This document shows positions 17,188-25,751 of a stretch of 64,000 nt of DNA, in pieces. This DNA comes from Nocardia vermiculata NBRC 100427 (GTDB lineage: Bacteria > Actinomycetota > Actinomycetes > Mycobacteriales > Mycobacteriaceae), in contig NZ_BDCA01000012.1 in NCBI RefSeq assembly GCF_001613265.1, positions 1 to 64,000 on the forward strand. Reading direction: 5' to 3'. Each line of letters opens with the position of its first letter. Within the stretch, counting starts at the first letter, position 1. The notes under the pieces were generated by a model, which worked only from the letters and a program-made list of their open reading frames with translations, had not been told where the DNA came from and searched no databases. The position numbers were made by a program, and so were the translations under genes.

Positions 17188-18762
17188 TCAGCTGAATCCG
17201 ACAGCCTGATCGCCCCACACGGTGTGCTGGTCGTGGTCGGGAGCATCGACGATGCGGTCGGTGGCGTCCACGACCAGCGTGGTGCGGGTGCTCTCTCGAT
17301 AGGGCGGCCAATGCTTGGAGCCGTCCAGCGCCGCCGGCACCCCGTGCTCGGCGAAGGCCAGCCACCGCCGCATCATCCGGCCCGATATCTCGGTGGCGAT
17401 CTTCCGTCCACCCAGCCAGAACGTCGGATCGTGATCCAAGGTGCCGAAATTGCCGAAGATGTAGGGCAATTCGGTGGCATGCCCGGCACCGACCCGCGCC
17501 GCTTTCAGCATCGGCGTGGCCTGGTCGAAGCGGTACATCCAGGTGCGGGAGTGACGGGAGTGCGCGTCGGCGACCCAGTGCGCCGGCATCCGGAAGGCGG
17601 CGTCGGTGGACATTGCCATCGCGCCCCGCGGTTTACCCCGATCCGGATATGCCGAGGTGATCTCCGCGATGCGCTCGTGCGAGAGCCCCGGATGCTCACC
17701 GGCGACCGCCTCGAGCATCGCGTTCACCGCATCCGGAGTCACCGGCATGATCGGCGACCGGAAGAACCGGAACAGTGACGCCTCGTCCTTGTTGGTACCG
17801 ATGATCAGCGGCACCCGGTGCGAACGGCCCTGCTGGAAGCGGTCGGTCGGGTAGGTCGGCAGCAGGTCCCCGTCGACGACGGGCGCCGCGCCCAACCGGC
17901 CCGGCGACTGCAACGGCACCTCGTCGAAGAGCACACCAGCCGCCTCCACGATCCGTTCGATCGGACATTCCAGCAGCTCGCCGACGCGTTCGGGGGCCAG
18001 TTCCAGCAGTTCCAGAAATCGTTGCGCGACGCCCGCGGCCCGGTCCGGGCCGAAGACCGTGGTCGCCGGTGGGCTCTGCGCGATCGCGCGATGGAACAGG
18101 CCTGCCGCCCGCGGCGAGGTGAGCAGCGCGGTCACACATCCGCCGCCGGAGGATTCGCCGAAGACGGTGACATTGCCCGGATCGCCACCGAACGCAGCGG
18201 CATTGTCGCGTACCCACTCCAGCGCCGCGATCTGATCGTGCAGGCCGAGATTGGGGACGAAATCCTCGCCCAGCGAGGACAGGTCCAGGAAGCCGAGTGC
18301 CCCCACCCGATAGTTGACCGCCACCACGATCACGTCCCCCGCCTCGACCATGCGGCAACCGTCGTAGATCGCCTGCGCGGCCGTCCCGAGGCAGTAGGCA
18401 CCACCGTGCAGCCACACCATCACCGGCCGCGGCCGGGCAGGTTCGGTGGACGGCGCCCACACGTTCACCCACAGGCAGTCCTCGCCCATGTGCAGTCCCG
18501 AATCCACCGGCACCATCACCCCCATGGCCTGCGGGGCGATCTCACCGAATGCGGTGCAGTCGCGCACTCCGGACCAGGGTTCGGGGGGCTGCGGACGGGC
18601 GAATCGAGCCGGCCCGGCGACCGGAGCGGCATAGGGGATGCTGCGCCATACGTTCACCGAACCCTGCCGGAATCCACGCACCGCGCCGGCGGTCGTGTCG
18701 GCGACCGGTCCGGCGCCGAGGCTGCCGGTGTCGGCGTCCGCCTCGAACAATCGCGTGCTCAT
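17188..18762 (-). CDS. Type B carboxylesterase
   Basis: Alpha/beta hydrolase of the carboxylesterase/para-nitrobenzyl esterase family, 524 aa. The start at ATG 18762 is set by AGGAGGTGCGAG just upstream; a longer frame to 18864 lacks a ribosome site. The catalytic Ser is in FGESSGGG, the oxyanion loop is HGGAYCLG, the acid is in TNKDEASLF and the His in GAGHATELPYIFG, so the triad is complete. EDCLWVNVW is the family signature near the N-terminus. No signal peptide is seen, suggesting a cytosolic ester hydrolase. It follows the SelW-like gene by 52 nt. Confidence 0.93.
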   Translation of the reverse strand: MSTRLFEADADTGSLGAGPVADTTAGAVRGFRQGSVNVWRSIPYAAPVAGPARFARPQPPEPWSGVRDCTAFGEIAPQAMGVMVPVDSGLHMGEDCLWVNVWAPSTEPARPRPVMVWLHGGAYCLGTAAQAIYDGCRMVEAGDVIVVAVNYRVGALGFLDLSSLGEDFVPNLGLHDQIAALEWVRDNAAAFGGDPGNVTVFGESSGGGCVTALLTSPRAAGLFHRAIAQSPPATTVFGPDRAAGVAQRFLELLELAPERVGELLECPIERIVEAAGVLFDEVPLQSPGRLGAAPVVDGDLLPTYPTDRFQQGRSHRVPLIIGTNKDEASLFRFFRSPIMPVTPDAVNAMLEAVAGEHPGLSHERIAEITSAYPDRGKPRGAMAMSTDAAFRMPAHWVADAHSRHSRTWMYRFDQATPMLKAARVGAGHATELPYIFGNFGTLDHDPTFWLGGRKIATEISGRMMRRWLAFAEHGVPAALDGSKHWPPYRESTRTTLVVDATDRIVDAPDHDQHTVWGDQAVGFS

Positions 18763-18814
18763 CTCGCACCTCCTCGTACTCCCTGCTTCCGAGAGTACGT
18801 CCGCGACCCTGCCC

Positions 18815-19087
18815 TCAGTCCCGGTCGATATGACCGAGGTCACGGGCGGGATCGATGCGGTCACGCACGCGTTGCTTCAGCTGAGCCGCCTCCGGGAAGC
18901 CGCCGTCGGCCTTGCGCTCCCAGATCTGTGTGTCGTCGACAGTGATCCGGAAGACTCCGCCGGTCCCGGGGACCAGCGCCACCTCGTCGAGGTCGGTTCC
19001 GAAGGTGCTCAGCAACTCCTGTGCCAACCATCCGGCACGGAGCAACCAGCGGCATTGCGTGCAGTATTCGATCGCGATTCGCGCCAT
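18815..19087 (-). CDS. SelT/SelW/SelH-type (Rdx) thioredoxin-like protein
   Basis: 90-aa protein with the Rdx-family CxxC redox motif CTQC at residues 9-12 right after the first beta strand, and the later ELLSTFGTDLDEVALVPGTGG typical of selenoprotein W-like folds. The first Cys replaces the selenocysteine position of some homologues in the usual order (CxxC with Cys at both). Redox role in the cytosol is inferred from the family. It lies upstream of the carboxylesterase in the same direction. Confidence 0.85.
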   Translation of the reverse strand: MARIAIEYCTQCRWLLRAGWLAQELLSTFGTDLDEVALVPGTGGVFRITVDDTQIWERKADGGFPEAAQLKQRVRDRIDPARDLGHIDRD

Positions 19088-19193
19088 GCTGTGACCCTAG
19101 TGAGGGTTCCGGTGGCCCGGTTCGCCCAGCGCACCTCGCGAATGCGGTAGCAACTCCTTCACTATCCGTTCCATGCAGAAATGTATGACGCCA

Positions 19194-19209
19194 TGGTAGT
19201 GAACTACCA
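19194..19209. promoter_or_regulatory. Inverted repeat upstream of the SelW-like gene
   Basis: TGGTAGT and ACTACCA are separated by GA, giving a 16-bp dyad. It extends imperfectly outward, with GTAC..GAC on one side and GTC.TAC on the other. It lies between the ychJ-like stop and the SelW-like start, 107 nt from the latter. The 2-nt centre suits an operator better than an RNA hairpin. Confidence 0.35.
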
Positions 19210-19231
19210 GGTCGTACCTTCCACCAGGCGA

Positions 19232-19660
19232 TTACGTTTCGATATCGCCATCGACGTAGAACCAGTCGCCGTTAACACGAGCAAATCTGCTGCACTCCGC
19301 GAGAACGCCCCTGCGGCCCTCGAAACGATAGGTGGCGCGGAATTCGACCACCCCGGATTGATCGAACAGCCCACCCGCCTCGGTACCGAAGATCTGCAGC
19401 GAAATCCAGTGCTGCCGGGGATCCGGTTCCAACGTCGACGGACGAGTACGCGGATGCCAGGACCGCAGCAGGTACCCGCTGTCGCCGACGGCGAAGGCGG
19501 TGTACCGCGAGCGCATCAGTGCCTCGGCGGTGGGTGCCGGGCTGGTGCCGTCCAGACGGGGGCCACAGCATCGGCCGAACTGTTCACCGCTGCCGCAGGG
19601 ACAGCGATCGGTGTCCTCCGGGCGGTGCGGCGCGGTATGCGCGGGCGAGGAGTCGGTCAT
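19232..19660 (-). CDS. YchJ-family (UPF0225) SEC-C motif protein
   Basis: 142 aa beginning at ATG 19660. The N-terminal zinc-binding SEC-C-type motif CPCGSGEQFGRCC starts at residue 20, followed by the family block AEALMRSRYTAFAVGD, then SWHPRTRPSTLEPD and the C-terminal FARVNGDWFYVDGD. The domain has an NTF2-like shape; biochemical role unknown. Its start is 29 nt after the stop of the small helical gene, so it could be the third gene of the operon begun by the SMC-like ATPase. Confidence 0.88.
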   Translation of the reverse strand: MTDSSPAHTAPHRPEDTDRCPCGSGEQFGRCCGPRLDGTSPAPTAEALMRSRYTAFAVGDSGYLLRSWHPRTRPSTLEPDPRQHWISLQIFGTEAGGLFDQSGVVEFRATYRFEGRRGVLAECSRFARVNGDWFYVDGDIET

Positions 19661-19689
19661 CGCTCGATTATCGCCGGGTGGCTCGTGCG

Positions 19690-20103
19690 TCAGTGGTGGC
19701 GGGCGAACACGGCCGGCGCCTGCCCCGGCTCGATCCGTTCCAGTTCGGCGGCGAGTGCCGCGGTCTGCTCGTACCAGTCCCGTAGCTCGGCCACCGACGG
19801 CGCCGGCTCGTAGTCCAGATGATGACCCGCCCGCGACAGCACCGCCCACAATCCGGCGACCTGCCCGGCGACGTCGGGACCGGCACAACCGTCGAGTGCG
19901 AGCAACTGCGCGCGCATGCTGCAGCGCGCCAGCGGTGGGCAGATCCGCGACCACAACCGATCCACCGATTGCTCCAAGGCGATGCGCAACATCCACACCG
20001 TCGCCCGTGACCACACACCACCGGCGTCGGTCACGGTGCCGTCCAGCAGCTCCGCTGCCGCCGCGAGGCGCTGTCCCACCGTGGGTCTCACCGATCGAGC
20101 CAT
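19690..20103 (-). CDS. Small all-helical protein coupled to the SMC-like ATPase
   Basis: 137 aa, not recognised as a named family. It is predicted nearly all alpha-helical, with RATVWMLRIALEQSVDRLW as a first long amphipathic helix and WAVLSRAGHHLDYEPAPSVAEL near residues 90-110. The latter resembles the terminal region of HEPN-type helical bundles (an Arg followed closely by His, then an aromatic-acid turn), but the spacing is not the canonical Rx4-6H, so HEPN membership is only a suggestion. Its ATG overlaps the end of the ATPase gene by 16 nt, which implies coupled translation and probable physical partnership. Confidence 0.6.
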   Translation of the reverse strand: MARSVRPTVGQRLAAAAELLDGTVTDAGGVWSRATVWMLRIALEQSVDRLWSRICPPLARCSMRAQLLALDGCAGPDVAGQVAGLWAVLSRAGHHLDYEPAPSVAELRDWYEQTAALAAELERIEPGQAPAVFARHH

Positions 20104-22595
20104 GTCACGAATCTCTTCGTCTCCGCGATGACCGCGGCCGGACGGCGTTCGATGCGGATGTGGGCGCCCGCCGCGACGTCCCGCAGGACCGCACGCGCCC
20201 AGGGGGCATCCCGGTCGAGCAGCTCGTTGAGCTCGTCCACCTTGTCCGGCAGACCGAATACCGCCAGCGACACCGTTTCCCAGGTGGTGCGGGCTCGATC
20301 GACGCGACGCTGGACCTCCCGGTGATCGACCCCGGCGCCGAGCAGCTCGCGGCGCGTCCGAGCCAGTGCCGCGGCCTCGACCGCGGAGCGGCAGCAGGTG
20401 ATGACCAGTTCGGTGGCGATCGGCCGGGGCAGCTGGCGGGTGCGCAGCAGGGCACGGGCATCGCTGAGGTACCGCCGCACCGGATCGTCCGCGCGACGCA
20501 CCTCCACCTTCGACCGTTCGCGCCGCTGTACCTCGAGAACCGTTGCGTTCACGCGTAATCGGCGCACCGCTTCGGCCAGCCGCTCGTCGTGGGTGAACAC
20601 GACCACCTGGCGCCCACTGCGCGCGGTGTCGGCCAGTACCCGGGCCAGACCGTCGACCTTCGCCGGATCCATCGCCTGCACCGGATCGTCGATCACGACG
20701 AACCCGAACGGACTGTCGGCGACCGTGGCGCGGGGCAGGAACAGTGCCAACCCCAGCGCGTGCAGTTCCCCCTGGCTCATCACGCCCAGCGCCCCGGCCC
20801 CGGAGTCGTCGACGGTGACGTCGAGCAGCACCTTGCGACTGGCTCCGGCATTGCCCTGCAGCCGGACGGCCCCCAGATCGACATTGCTGCGCTGCCGCAA
20901 CCCGGACCAGATGTGGCGGGCACGTTCGGCCAGCGGTGCCATCCGCTCGTCGCGCAGCCCCGCAGCCGCCGATTTCAGCCAGTCCTCGGCGCCGCGGACG
21001 GTACGCAATTCCGGCGCCGCCGCGGCGACCAGGCTGGCCTCCCCCAACCAGGCGGCGATCCGCGGCACCAGCGGCGCCCACACCGCATCGATGCGGTCGA
21101 GTTCCTTGTACACGGAACGTTGCAGCACCTCCAGTGCCGCGGCCAGCTCGGCATGGGTGTCCCGGATCCGGGCCGCGGTACCGGCACCCGCCTCGGCGGC
21201 GGATCCCGCCCAGGCGACCCAGGCGCGGCGCACGCCGGCCGGATCGATACTCGGAGCGACTGCGGGCGAATCCAGCACCGGCGGTACGGGTTCGATCAGT
21301 GCCTGCGCACGGCCGAGAGCCGTGGACAGCGCGGCGCGGGCAGCGGTGAGAACTGCCGCACGGCGCTCGGCGGTTTCGATCCTGGCCAGTGCGTCGCGCT
21401 GCCAGCCTTCGTCCAGAACCCCCGTGCCGCAGACCGGGCAGCGACAGGCCGCCGCGGCACCCACATGCTCGCGCGCCCCGCGCAGCAGCTGCGCCACAAC
21501 CAGATCCGCCTCCAGATCACCGGTCGCCGCGGCGAGTACCGCGTCGGTACGCAGCTCTACGGCAGCAGCGACCTCCGCAACGCGCTCGAGCGGCGGGATC
21601 CGCAGGCGGGCAATCGCTTGCAGCGTGGCCACACCCCCGGGGTCGTGCCGAGTGCCGCCGAGTTCGTGCGCGATGGCGGCCAGATCCGGGTCCGCCGCGT
21701 GCAGTAACTGCGCCACCCGCGCTGCTCGCTCGTCGGCAACGGCACCGAGCTGCCGGAGCAGGGCTTGCCGGTCCTCCCGTGACTTCCTCGCCGCACGCTC
21801 CAATTCGAGTCGGCGCGTCCGAGTTTTCTCCAACGCCGCACTGACGGCATCGAGACCCAGCAGCCGGTGCAGGGCGTCGAAAAGATCACTGGGACGGCCG
21901 TCTACGACCGCCCCGAGTTCGCTGTAGGACAGGAACGGACGGTACGCCGTGGTCGCGCCGAGCCAATCATCGGCGCGGATACCGCTGTGACCGTTATCTT
22001 TTCGGCGAATGGACCAGGTTCCGTCGGGTAATTCGTCGGCGTCGTCCCACGCGCGGACGATGGAGAACGGGTCCGAGTCGCGCGCCACCAGGTCGACCGA
22101 GACCCGGGCCGGATTGTCGCCGTGCAGATTTCGCCAGCCTTCCCGCCATACGGCGGATTTGCCGACCCAGCGTCGGTTCGCACCGGTGAGCGCCATTTCG
22201 GCCGCTTCGGCGAAACTCGATTTGCCCGAACCATTGCGGCCCACCACGAGCGTCAGTCCCGGCCCGGGCGCCAGGCGCAGTACCGCCTCCGGGCCGATGC
22301 CGCGGAATCCGCCGACTCGGATGGCACGCAGGAAGATATCTCTCGGATAGGTCTGCGCGCCGGGCTCGGCCTGCTCCCCCAACGCCGCGAGCACGGCCTG
22401 TGCAACATCCGGGCCGACCGACGGGTCCGCATGCAGCCGGGCCGCTACCAGTTCCCGCAACGGTGCCGCGGCATCGACCCGCGGCGCGGACACAGCCCCA
22501 CCCTGGTTCTGCCCCACTGCCCCTCCCGGCCTTCGCGCGTGCTCGATCGCGGCGAACGCTACCGGAGAACCAGCCCGGGCGGGACGCATGGTCAT
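20088..22595 (-). CDS. SMC/SbcC-like ABC ATPase with zinc-hook motif
   Basis: 835 aa from ATG 22595; GTG 22493 (801 aa) is an alternative and neither has a strong ribosome site. The N-terminal ABC half has Walker A GRNGSGKS at residues 119-126. Long helical arms follow, interrupted near residue 386 by CPVC, the CxxC of a zinc hook as in Rad50/SbcC and RloC. The second half has the signature MSQGE (about 606), Walker B VVIDDPVQAMD and the switch His in VVFTHDE. About 150 further residues of helical sequence follow the head, which is unusual for SbcC. Role is probably DNA or nucleoprotein sensing; DNA repair or phage defence are both possible. It is divergent from the SWIM-MoxR cassette. Confidence 0.8.
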   Translation of the reverse strand: MTMRPARAGSPVAFAAIEHARRPGGAVGQNQGGAVSAPRVDAAAPLRELVAARLHADPSVGPDVAQAVLAALGEQAEPGAQTYPRDIFLRAIRVGGFRGIGPEAVLRLAPGPGLTLVVGRNGSGKSSFAEAAEMALTGANRRWVGKSAVWREGWRNLHGDNPARVSVDLVARDSDPFSIVRAWDDADELPDGTWSIRRKDNGHSGIRADDWLGATTAYRPFLSYSELGAVVDGRPSDLFDALHRLLGLDAVSAALEKTRTRRLELERAARKSREDRQALLRQLGAVADERAARVAQLLHAADPDLAAIAHELGGTRHDPGGVATLQAIARLRIPPLERVAEVAAAVELRTDAVLAAATGDLEADLVVAQLLRGAREHVGAAAACRCPVCGTGVLDEGWQRDALARIETAERRAAVLTAARAALSTALGRAQALIEPVPPVLDSPAVAPSIDPAGVRRAWVAWAGSAAEAGAGTAARIRDTHAELAAALEVLQRSVYKELDRIDAVWAPLVPRIAAWLGEASLVAAAAPELRTVRGAEDWLKSAAAGLRDERMAPLAERARHIWSGLRQRSNVDLGAVRLQGNAGASRKVLLDVTVDDSGAGALGVMSQGELHALGLALFLPRATVADSPFGFVVIDDPVQAMDPAKVDGLARVLADTARSGRQVVVFTHDERLAEAVRRLRVNATVLEVQRRERSKVEVRRADDPVRRYLSDARALLRTRQLPRPIATELVITCCRSAVEAAALARTRRELLGAGVDHREVQRRVDRARTTWETVSLAVFGLPDKVDELNELLDRDAPWARAVLRDVAAGAHIRIERRPAAVIAETKRFVTWLDR

Positions 22596-22889
22596 CGAAC
22601 GGCGAACCGTCCGATGACCACCCCTCGGCCGTCCCGGCCGGGCAGTTCCACGGATAACACCCCTCAGCGGGCGGCTCGGTTCGACCGAACAGGTCAGAAT
22701 GCCAGAGATCACAACCCGGCACAACACGATGATGCTGCGCAAACCTCCTCCGCAGCAGCGCGTTTCGTCGCGCAACCAGCGGGCGAACCGGCGGACACAG
22801 CAGTACCGGCCGGTCGGCGCACTCACTCACCGAGTCTTGTCGGTGCCTTCGGGTACAACTCCGGGGGTACCGAACGAACGGGGGAACAG
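22596..22889. other. Divergent intergenic region between the two ATPase cassettes
   Basis: This 294-nt gap must hold the promoters of both the SMC-like operon and the SWIM-MoxR operon. GTTCG-AC-CGAAC at 22680-22691 is a short dyad. No convincing promoter pair or gene was recognised. The shorter GTG start of the ATPase would enlarge the gap to about 400 nt. Confidence 0.4.
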
Positions 22890-25751
22890 ATGGCGAGAAC
22901 TCCGGGCGCCCTCCAGGCGATCTCGACCGCCAATGTGCTGGCACTGGCGCCCGATGCCGCATCGGCCCGGGCCGCGCGCACACTGACGTCCGCCTGGCAA
23001 CGGACCGGTGTGCACGACGGTGCGGTGTGGGGGTTGTGCATCGACAGTGGCGCCACCGCGCACCGCACCGTCGTCGACCTGTCCGGGCCCGTGTACCGCT
23101 GCTCCTGCGCCGACCGGAAATTTCCCTGCAAACACGCCCTGTCACTACTGTTGCTCTGGTCTCGGGGATCGGTCACCGAGCAGGCCGTGCCCGGCGAGTT
23201 CGTCGCCCAGTGGCCCGCGCCTCGCACCGGACCGGAGTCGAGACCCACCGGCACGAAATCCCGCGGCAGCAAGCCGTCGGCTCTCGAGCAGCGGCGCCCC
23301 CGGGTCGCCGCCGGCCTCGGGGAGCTGGCGATCTGGCTGGCCGATCAGGTACGCACCGGACTGGCCCAGGCAGACCGGTCGCCCGCCGCACTGGAAGCGA
23401 TGGCCGCCCGCATGGTCGATGCGCAGGCTCCCGGAGTGGCGGCGGCACTGCGGCAGTTGCCACGGCGCATGCACGACTGTGAGCACTGGCATGCCGTACT
23501 GCTCAGCGAGTACGCCCGGCTGCATCTGCTGATCGATGCGCACGACCGGCTGGAGGAGTTGCCGCCGGAGTCGGCGGCCGCGGTCCGCACCCATATCGGC
23601 TACTCGGTCCGGGCCGACGCCGTCCGCGACGGCGAACCGGCCGTACCCGACGAATGGCTGGTACTCGGGGTACGGATCACCGAGGAGGAGCGGGTATTCA
23701 CCCGTCGTACCCTGTTGCGCGGACGCAACACCCGGCGCTGGGCACACATCCTCGAGCACAGCTTCGGGGGCGCGAACTTCTCCGGACCACTACCGGCTCC
23801 GGGCACCTCGATCGAGGCCGAGCTGCATTTCTACCCAGGTGCCGTACCGCTGCGCGCCGTCTGGGGCACCCACCGCAGGGCACCGGTCCCGTTCACAACC
23901 ATCGTCGCCGAATCGGCCACCATCGCCGAGCAGCTCACCCACCACGCCGGTGCGCTGAGCAAAGACCCCTGGCTGCGGGCCTGGCCCGTGCTGCTGAGCG
24001 AGGTGGTTCCGGTGCAGAACGCGCCGGGCTGGTGGCTCGCGGAGTCCGACGGCACCGCCGTGCCGATCGCGGCGACCGCCGACGTGCCCTGGCAGCTCAT
24101 CGGGCTGTCGGGCGGACATCCGCTCACCGTGATCGGCGAGTGGACCGCGGCGGGACTGATTCCGATCTCCGCGCTGTCGTGCGGCGAGCTCATCGACGTG
24201 CAGACCCCCTCCCGCACCGGCGTTCCCACCGCGACCACGCTGCCGCCGGAGTCCTCGGATGCGGTCGCACCGGTGGCACTGCTCGGTACCGCACGACGGG
24301 GTGTCGATCTCGGCGGCCTGCCCGCGGTGGTGGCCACGGCGGTGCGATCCGGCAGCCGTGAGCAGACACTGCTCGACGCCGCCGCGCTGCTGGAGCTGTA
24401 CCAGCGCGGCGGGGTGCAGCCGGTACGCGTCGAACCGGGCCCACCGGCAGTCGACGACGAGCGCCCACTGCTGTCTCCCGCCGCAGCGCGACGGCTGCGC
24501 GCGCTGCTCGCCGCGGGCTCACCGCTGCTCACGGAATGGTTCGACGCGGCCCGGCCGCTCGATCGGCGTGCCCCGGATGCGCTCTGCGCGATGCTGCTGG
24601 AGCAGGCGAGAACCCATGCCACACTGCGGGAACCGCTGCTACAGCTGGCCGGTCCGCGGGGCCGCTGGCTGGCCGAGTTGCAGCCACGCTGGCGGGCCCT
24701 GCATCGCGGTACCGATACCGATGCCGCGGTATGGAGCCACGGCCGTCCCGCGCAGCGTCGTACCTGGCTGACGGCGCTGCGCGGCCGTGATGCCGACGCC
24801 GCCCGCGCCGCGCTCAGCGAGACCTGGGCGCGCGAGCCCGCCCGTGGCCGTGCCGAACTACTGGCCACCCTCGCCACCGGTATCGGTCCCGGCGACGAAG
24901 CACTGCTCGAGACCGCCCTCGACGATGTCCGCGGCGAAGTGCGGCGTACGGCCGCGGACCTGCTCGCCCACCTGCCCGATTCCGCCTTCGCGGCGCGCAT
25001 GTGCGAACGGGCCACGGCATGGGTGGTACTGCGAACCAGCGGACGGGCGGCGGCGCTGAGCGCACAGCTCCCCGACGAGCTCGACGCCGGCGCCCGGCGC
25101 GACGGACTCGACACCCCTGTCACCCATCCCGGCGGCAGCGGTACCCGCTCCGAGCGGGTGCGCCGATTGCTGGCCGCCACCCCGCTGCGGTACTGGGAGT
25201 CGCGCGGCTGCGGCCCGGCCACGATCCGCGCCCTGGAAATGCCGGCGGACCTGGTGCAAGGCAGCTATGTCGGCTGGTCCGAGGCGGCACTCGCACAGCA
25301 GGATCCGCGCTGGGCCGAAACACTGTTCGAGATCCTCACGGCGACACCGCAACTCGGTGTCGACGCCCGCCTCCGCCAGGAGCTGTTCGCACTGTTACCG
25401 AGCCGCCGGCAGGTGCACCACCTGTGCGGGCTGGACAACAGCTGGCTCGCTGAGCTGGAACTGCTCACCGCCGCGCTGCCACGCCCCTGGCCGTTGCCCG
25501 TGGCCGAACATCTGATGCGGCTACTGCTGGAGCGTGCGCACCTGGCCGCGGCCCGGCCGGGCGCGGCCGGATTGTCGCCCGCCTCCCATCGCATCCTGTT
25601 GCAGAACGCCGCAATCACGTTTCCGGTCACCGCGATCGCCGCGGTCACCGTCGCCACCGACCGCTGCGCCGACCCGTCCTGGCAGGCAGCCTTCGCTCGC
25701 CTTGCCGACACCCTGACCCGACGCACCGCGATACTCGAGGAGCTGAGATGA
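22890..25751 (+). CDS. SWIM zinc-finger protein fused to a DUF5691 domain
   Basis: 953 aa from ATG 22890, preceded by GGGGGAA. Residues 70-85 form a SWIM zinc motif, YRCSCADRKFPCKHAL (CxCx6CxH), used in this family for nucleic-acid or protein binding. The middle (about 180-480) is of unknown fold. From about 490 to 950 it matches DUF5691, with LLATLATGIGPGDEALLETA, DVRGEVRRTAADLLAHLPDS and repeated helical (HEAT-like) pairs. In many actinobacteria and cyanobacteria these two parts are, from memory, separate neighbouring genes; E. coli yehQ is a SWIM relative. Its TGA overlaps the MoxR ATG (ATGA), starting the coupled cassette. Confidence 0.82.
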   Translation: MARTPGALQAISTANVLALAPDAASARAARTLTSAWQRTGVHDGAVWGLCIDSGATAHRTVVDLSGPVYRCSCADRKFPCKHALSLLLLWSRGSVTEQAVPGEFVAQWPAPRTGPESRPTGTKSRGSKPSALEQRRPRVAAGLGELAIWLADQVRTGLAQADRSPAALEAMAARMVDAQAPGVAAALRQLPRRMHDCEHWHAVLLSEYARLHLLIDAHDRLEELPPESAAAVRTHIGYSVRADAVRDGEPAVPDEWLVLGVRITEEERVFTRRTLLRGRNTRRWAHILEHSFGGANFSGPLPAPGTSIEAELHFYPGAVPLRAVWGTHRRAPVPFTTIVAESATIAEQLTHHAGALSKDPWLRAWPVLLSEVVPVQNAPGWWLAESDGTAVPIAATADVPWQLIGLSGGHPLTVIGEWTAAGLIPISALSCGELIDVQTPSRTGVPTATTLPPESSDAVAPVALLGTARRGVDLGGLPAVVATAVRSGSREQTLLDAAALLELYQRGGVQPVRVEPGPPAVDDERPLLSPAAARRLRALLAAGSPLLTEWFDAARPLDRRAPDALCAMLLEQARTHATLREPLLQLAGPRGRWLAELQPRWRALHRGTDTDAAVWSHGRPAQRRTWLTALRGRDADAARAALSETWAREPARGRAELLATLATGIGPGDEALLETALDDVRGEVRRTAADLLAHLPDSAFAARMCERATAWVVLRTSGRAAALSAQLPDELDAGARRDGLDTPVTHPGGSGTRSERVRRLLAATPLRYWESRGCGPATIRALEMPADLVQGSYVGWSEAALAQQDPRWAETLFEILTATPQLGVDARLRQELFALLPSRRQVHHLCGLDNSWLAELELLTAALPRPWPLPVAEHLMRLLLERAHLAAARPGAAGLSPASHRILLQNAAITFPVTAIAAVTVATDRCADPSWQAAFARLADTLTRRTAILEELR

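Noticed and set aside
22680..22691. GTTCG-AC-CGAAC dyad as an SOS box
   Set aside because: The arms are in the wrong orientation and spacing for TCGAAC-N4-GTTCGA.
23831..25222. 463-codon leftward frame inside the SWIM-DUF5691 gene
   Set aside because: Ser/Arg/Ala-rich mirror of a coding region, no motif.
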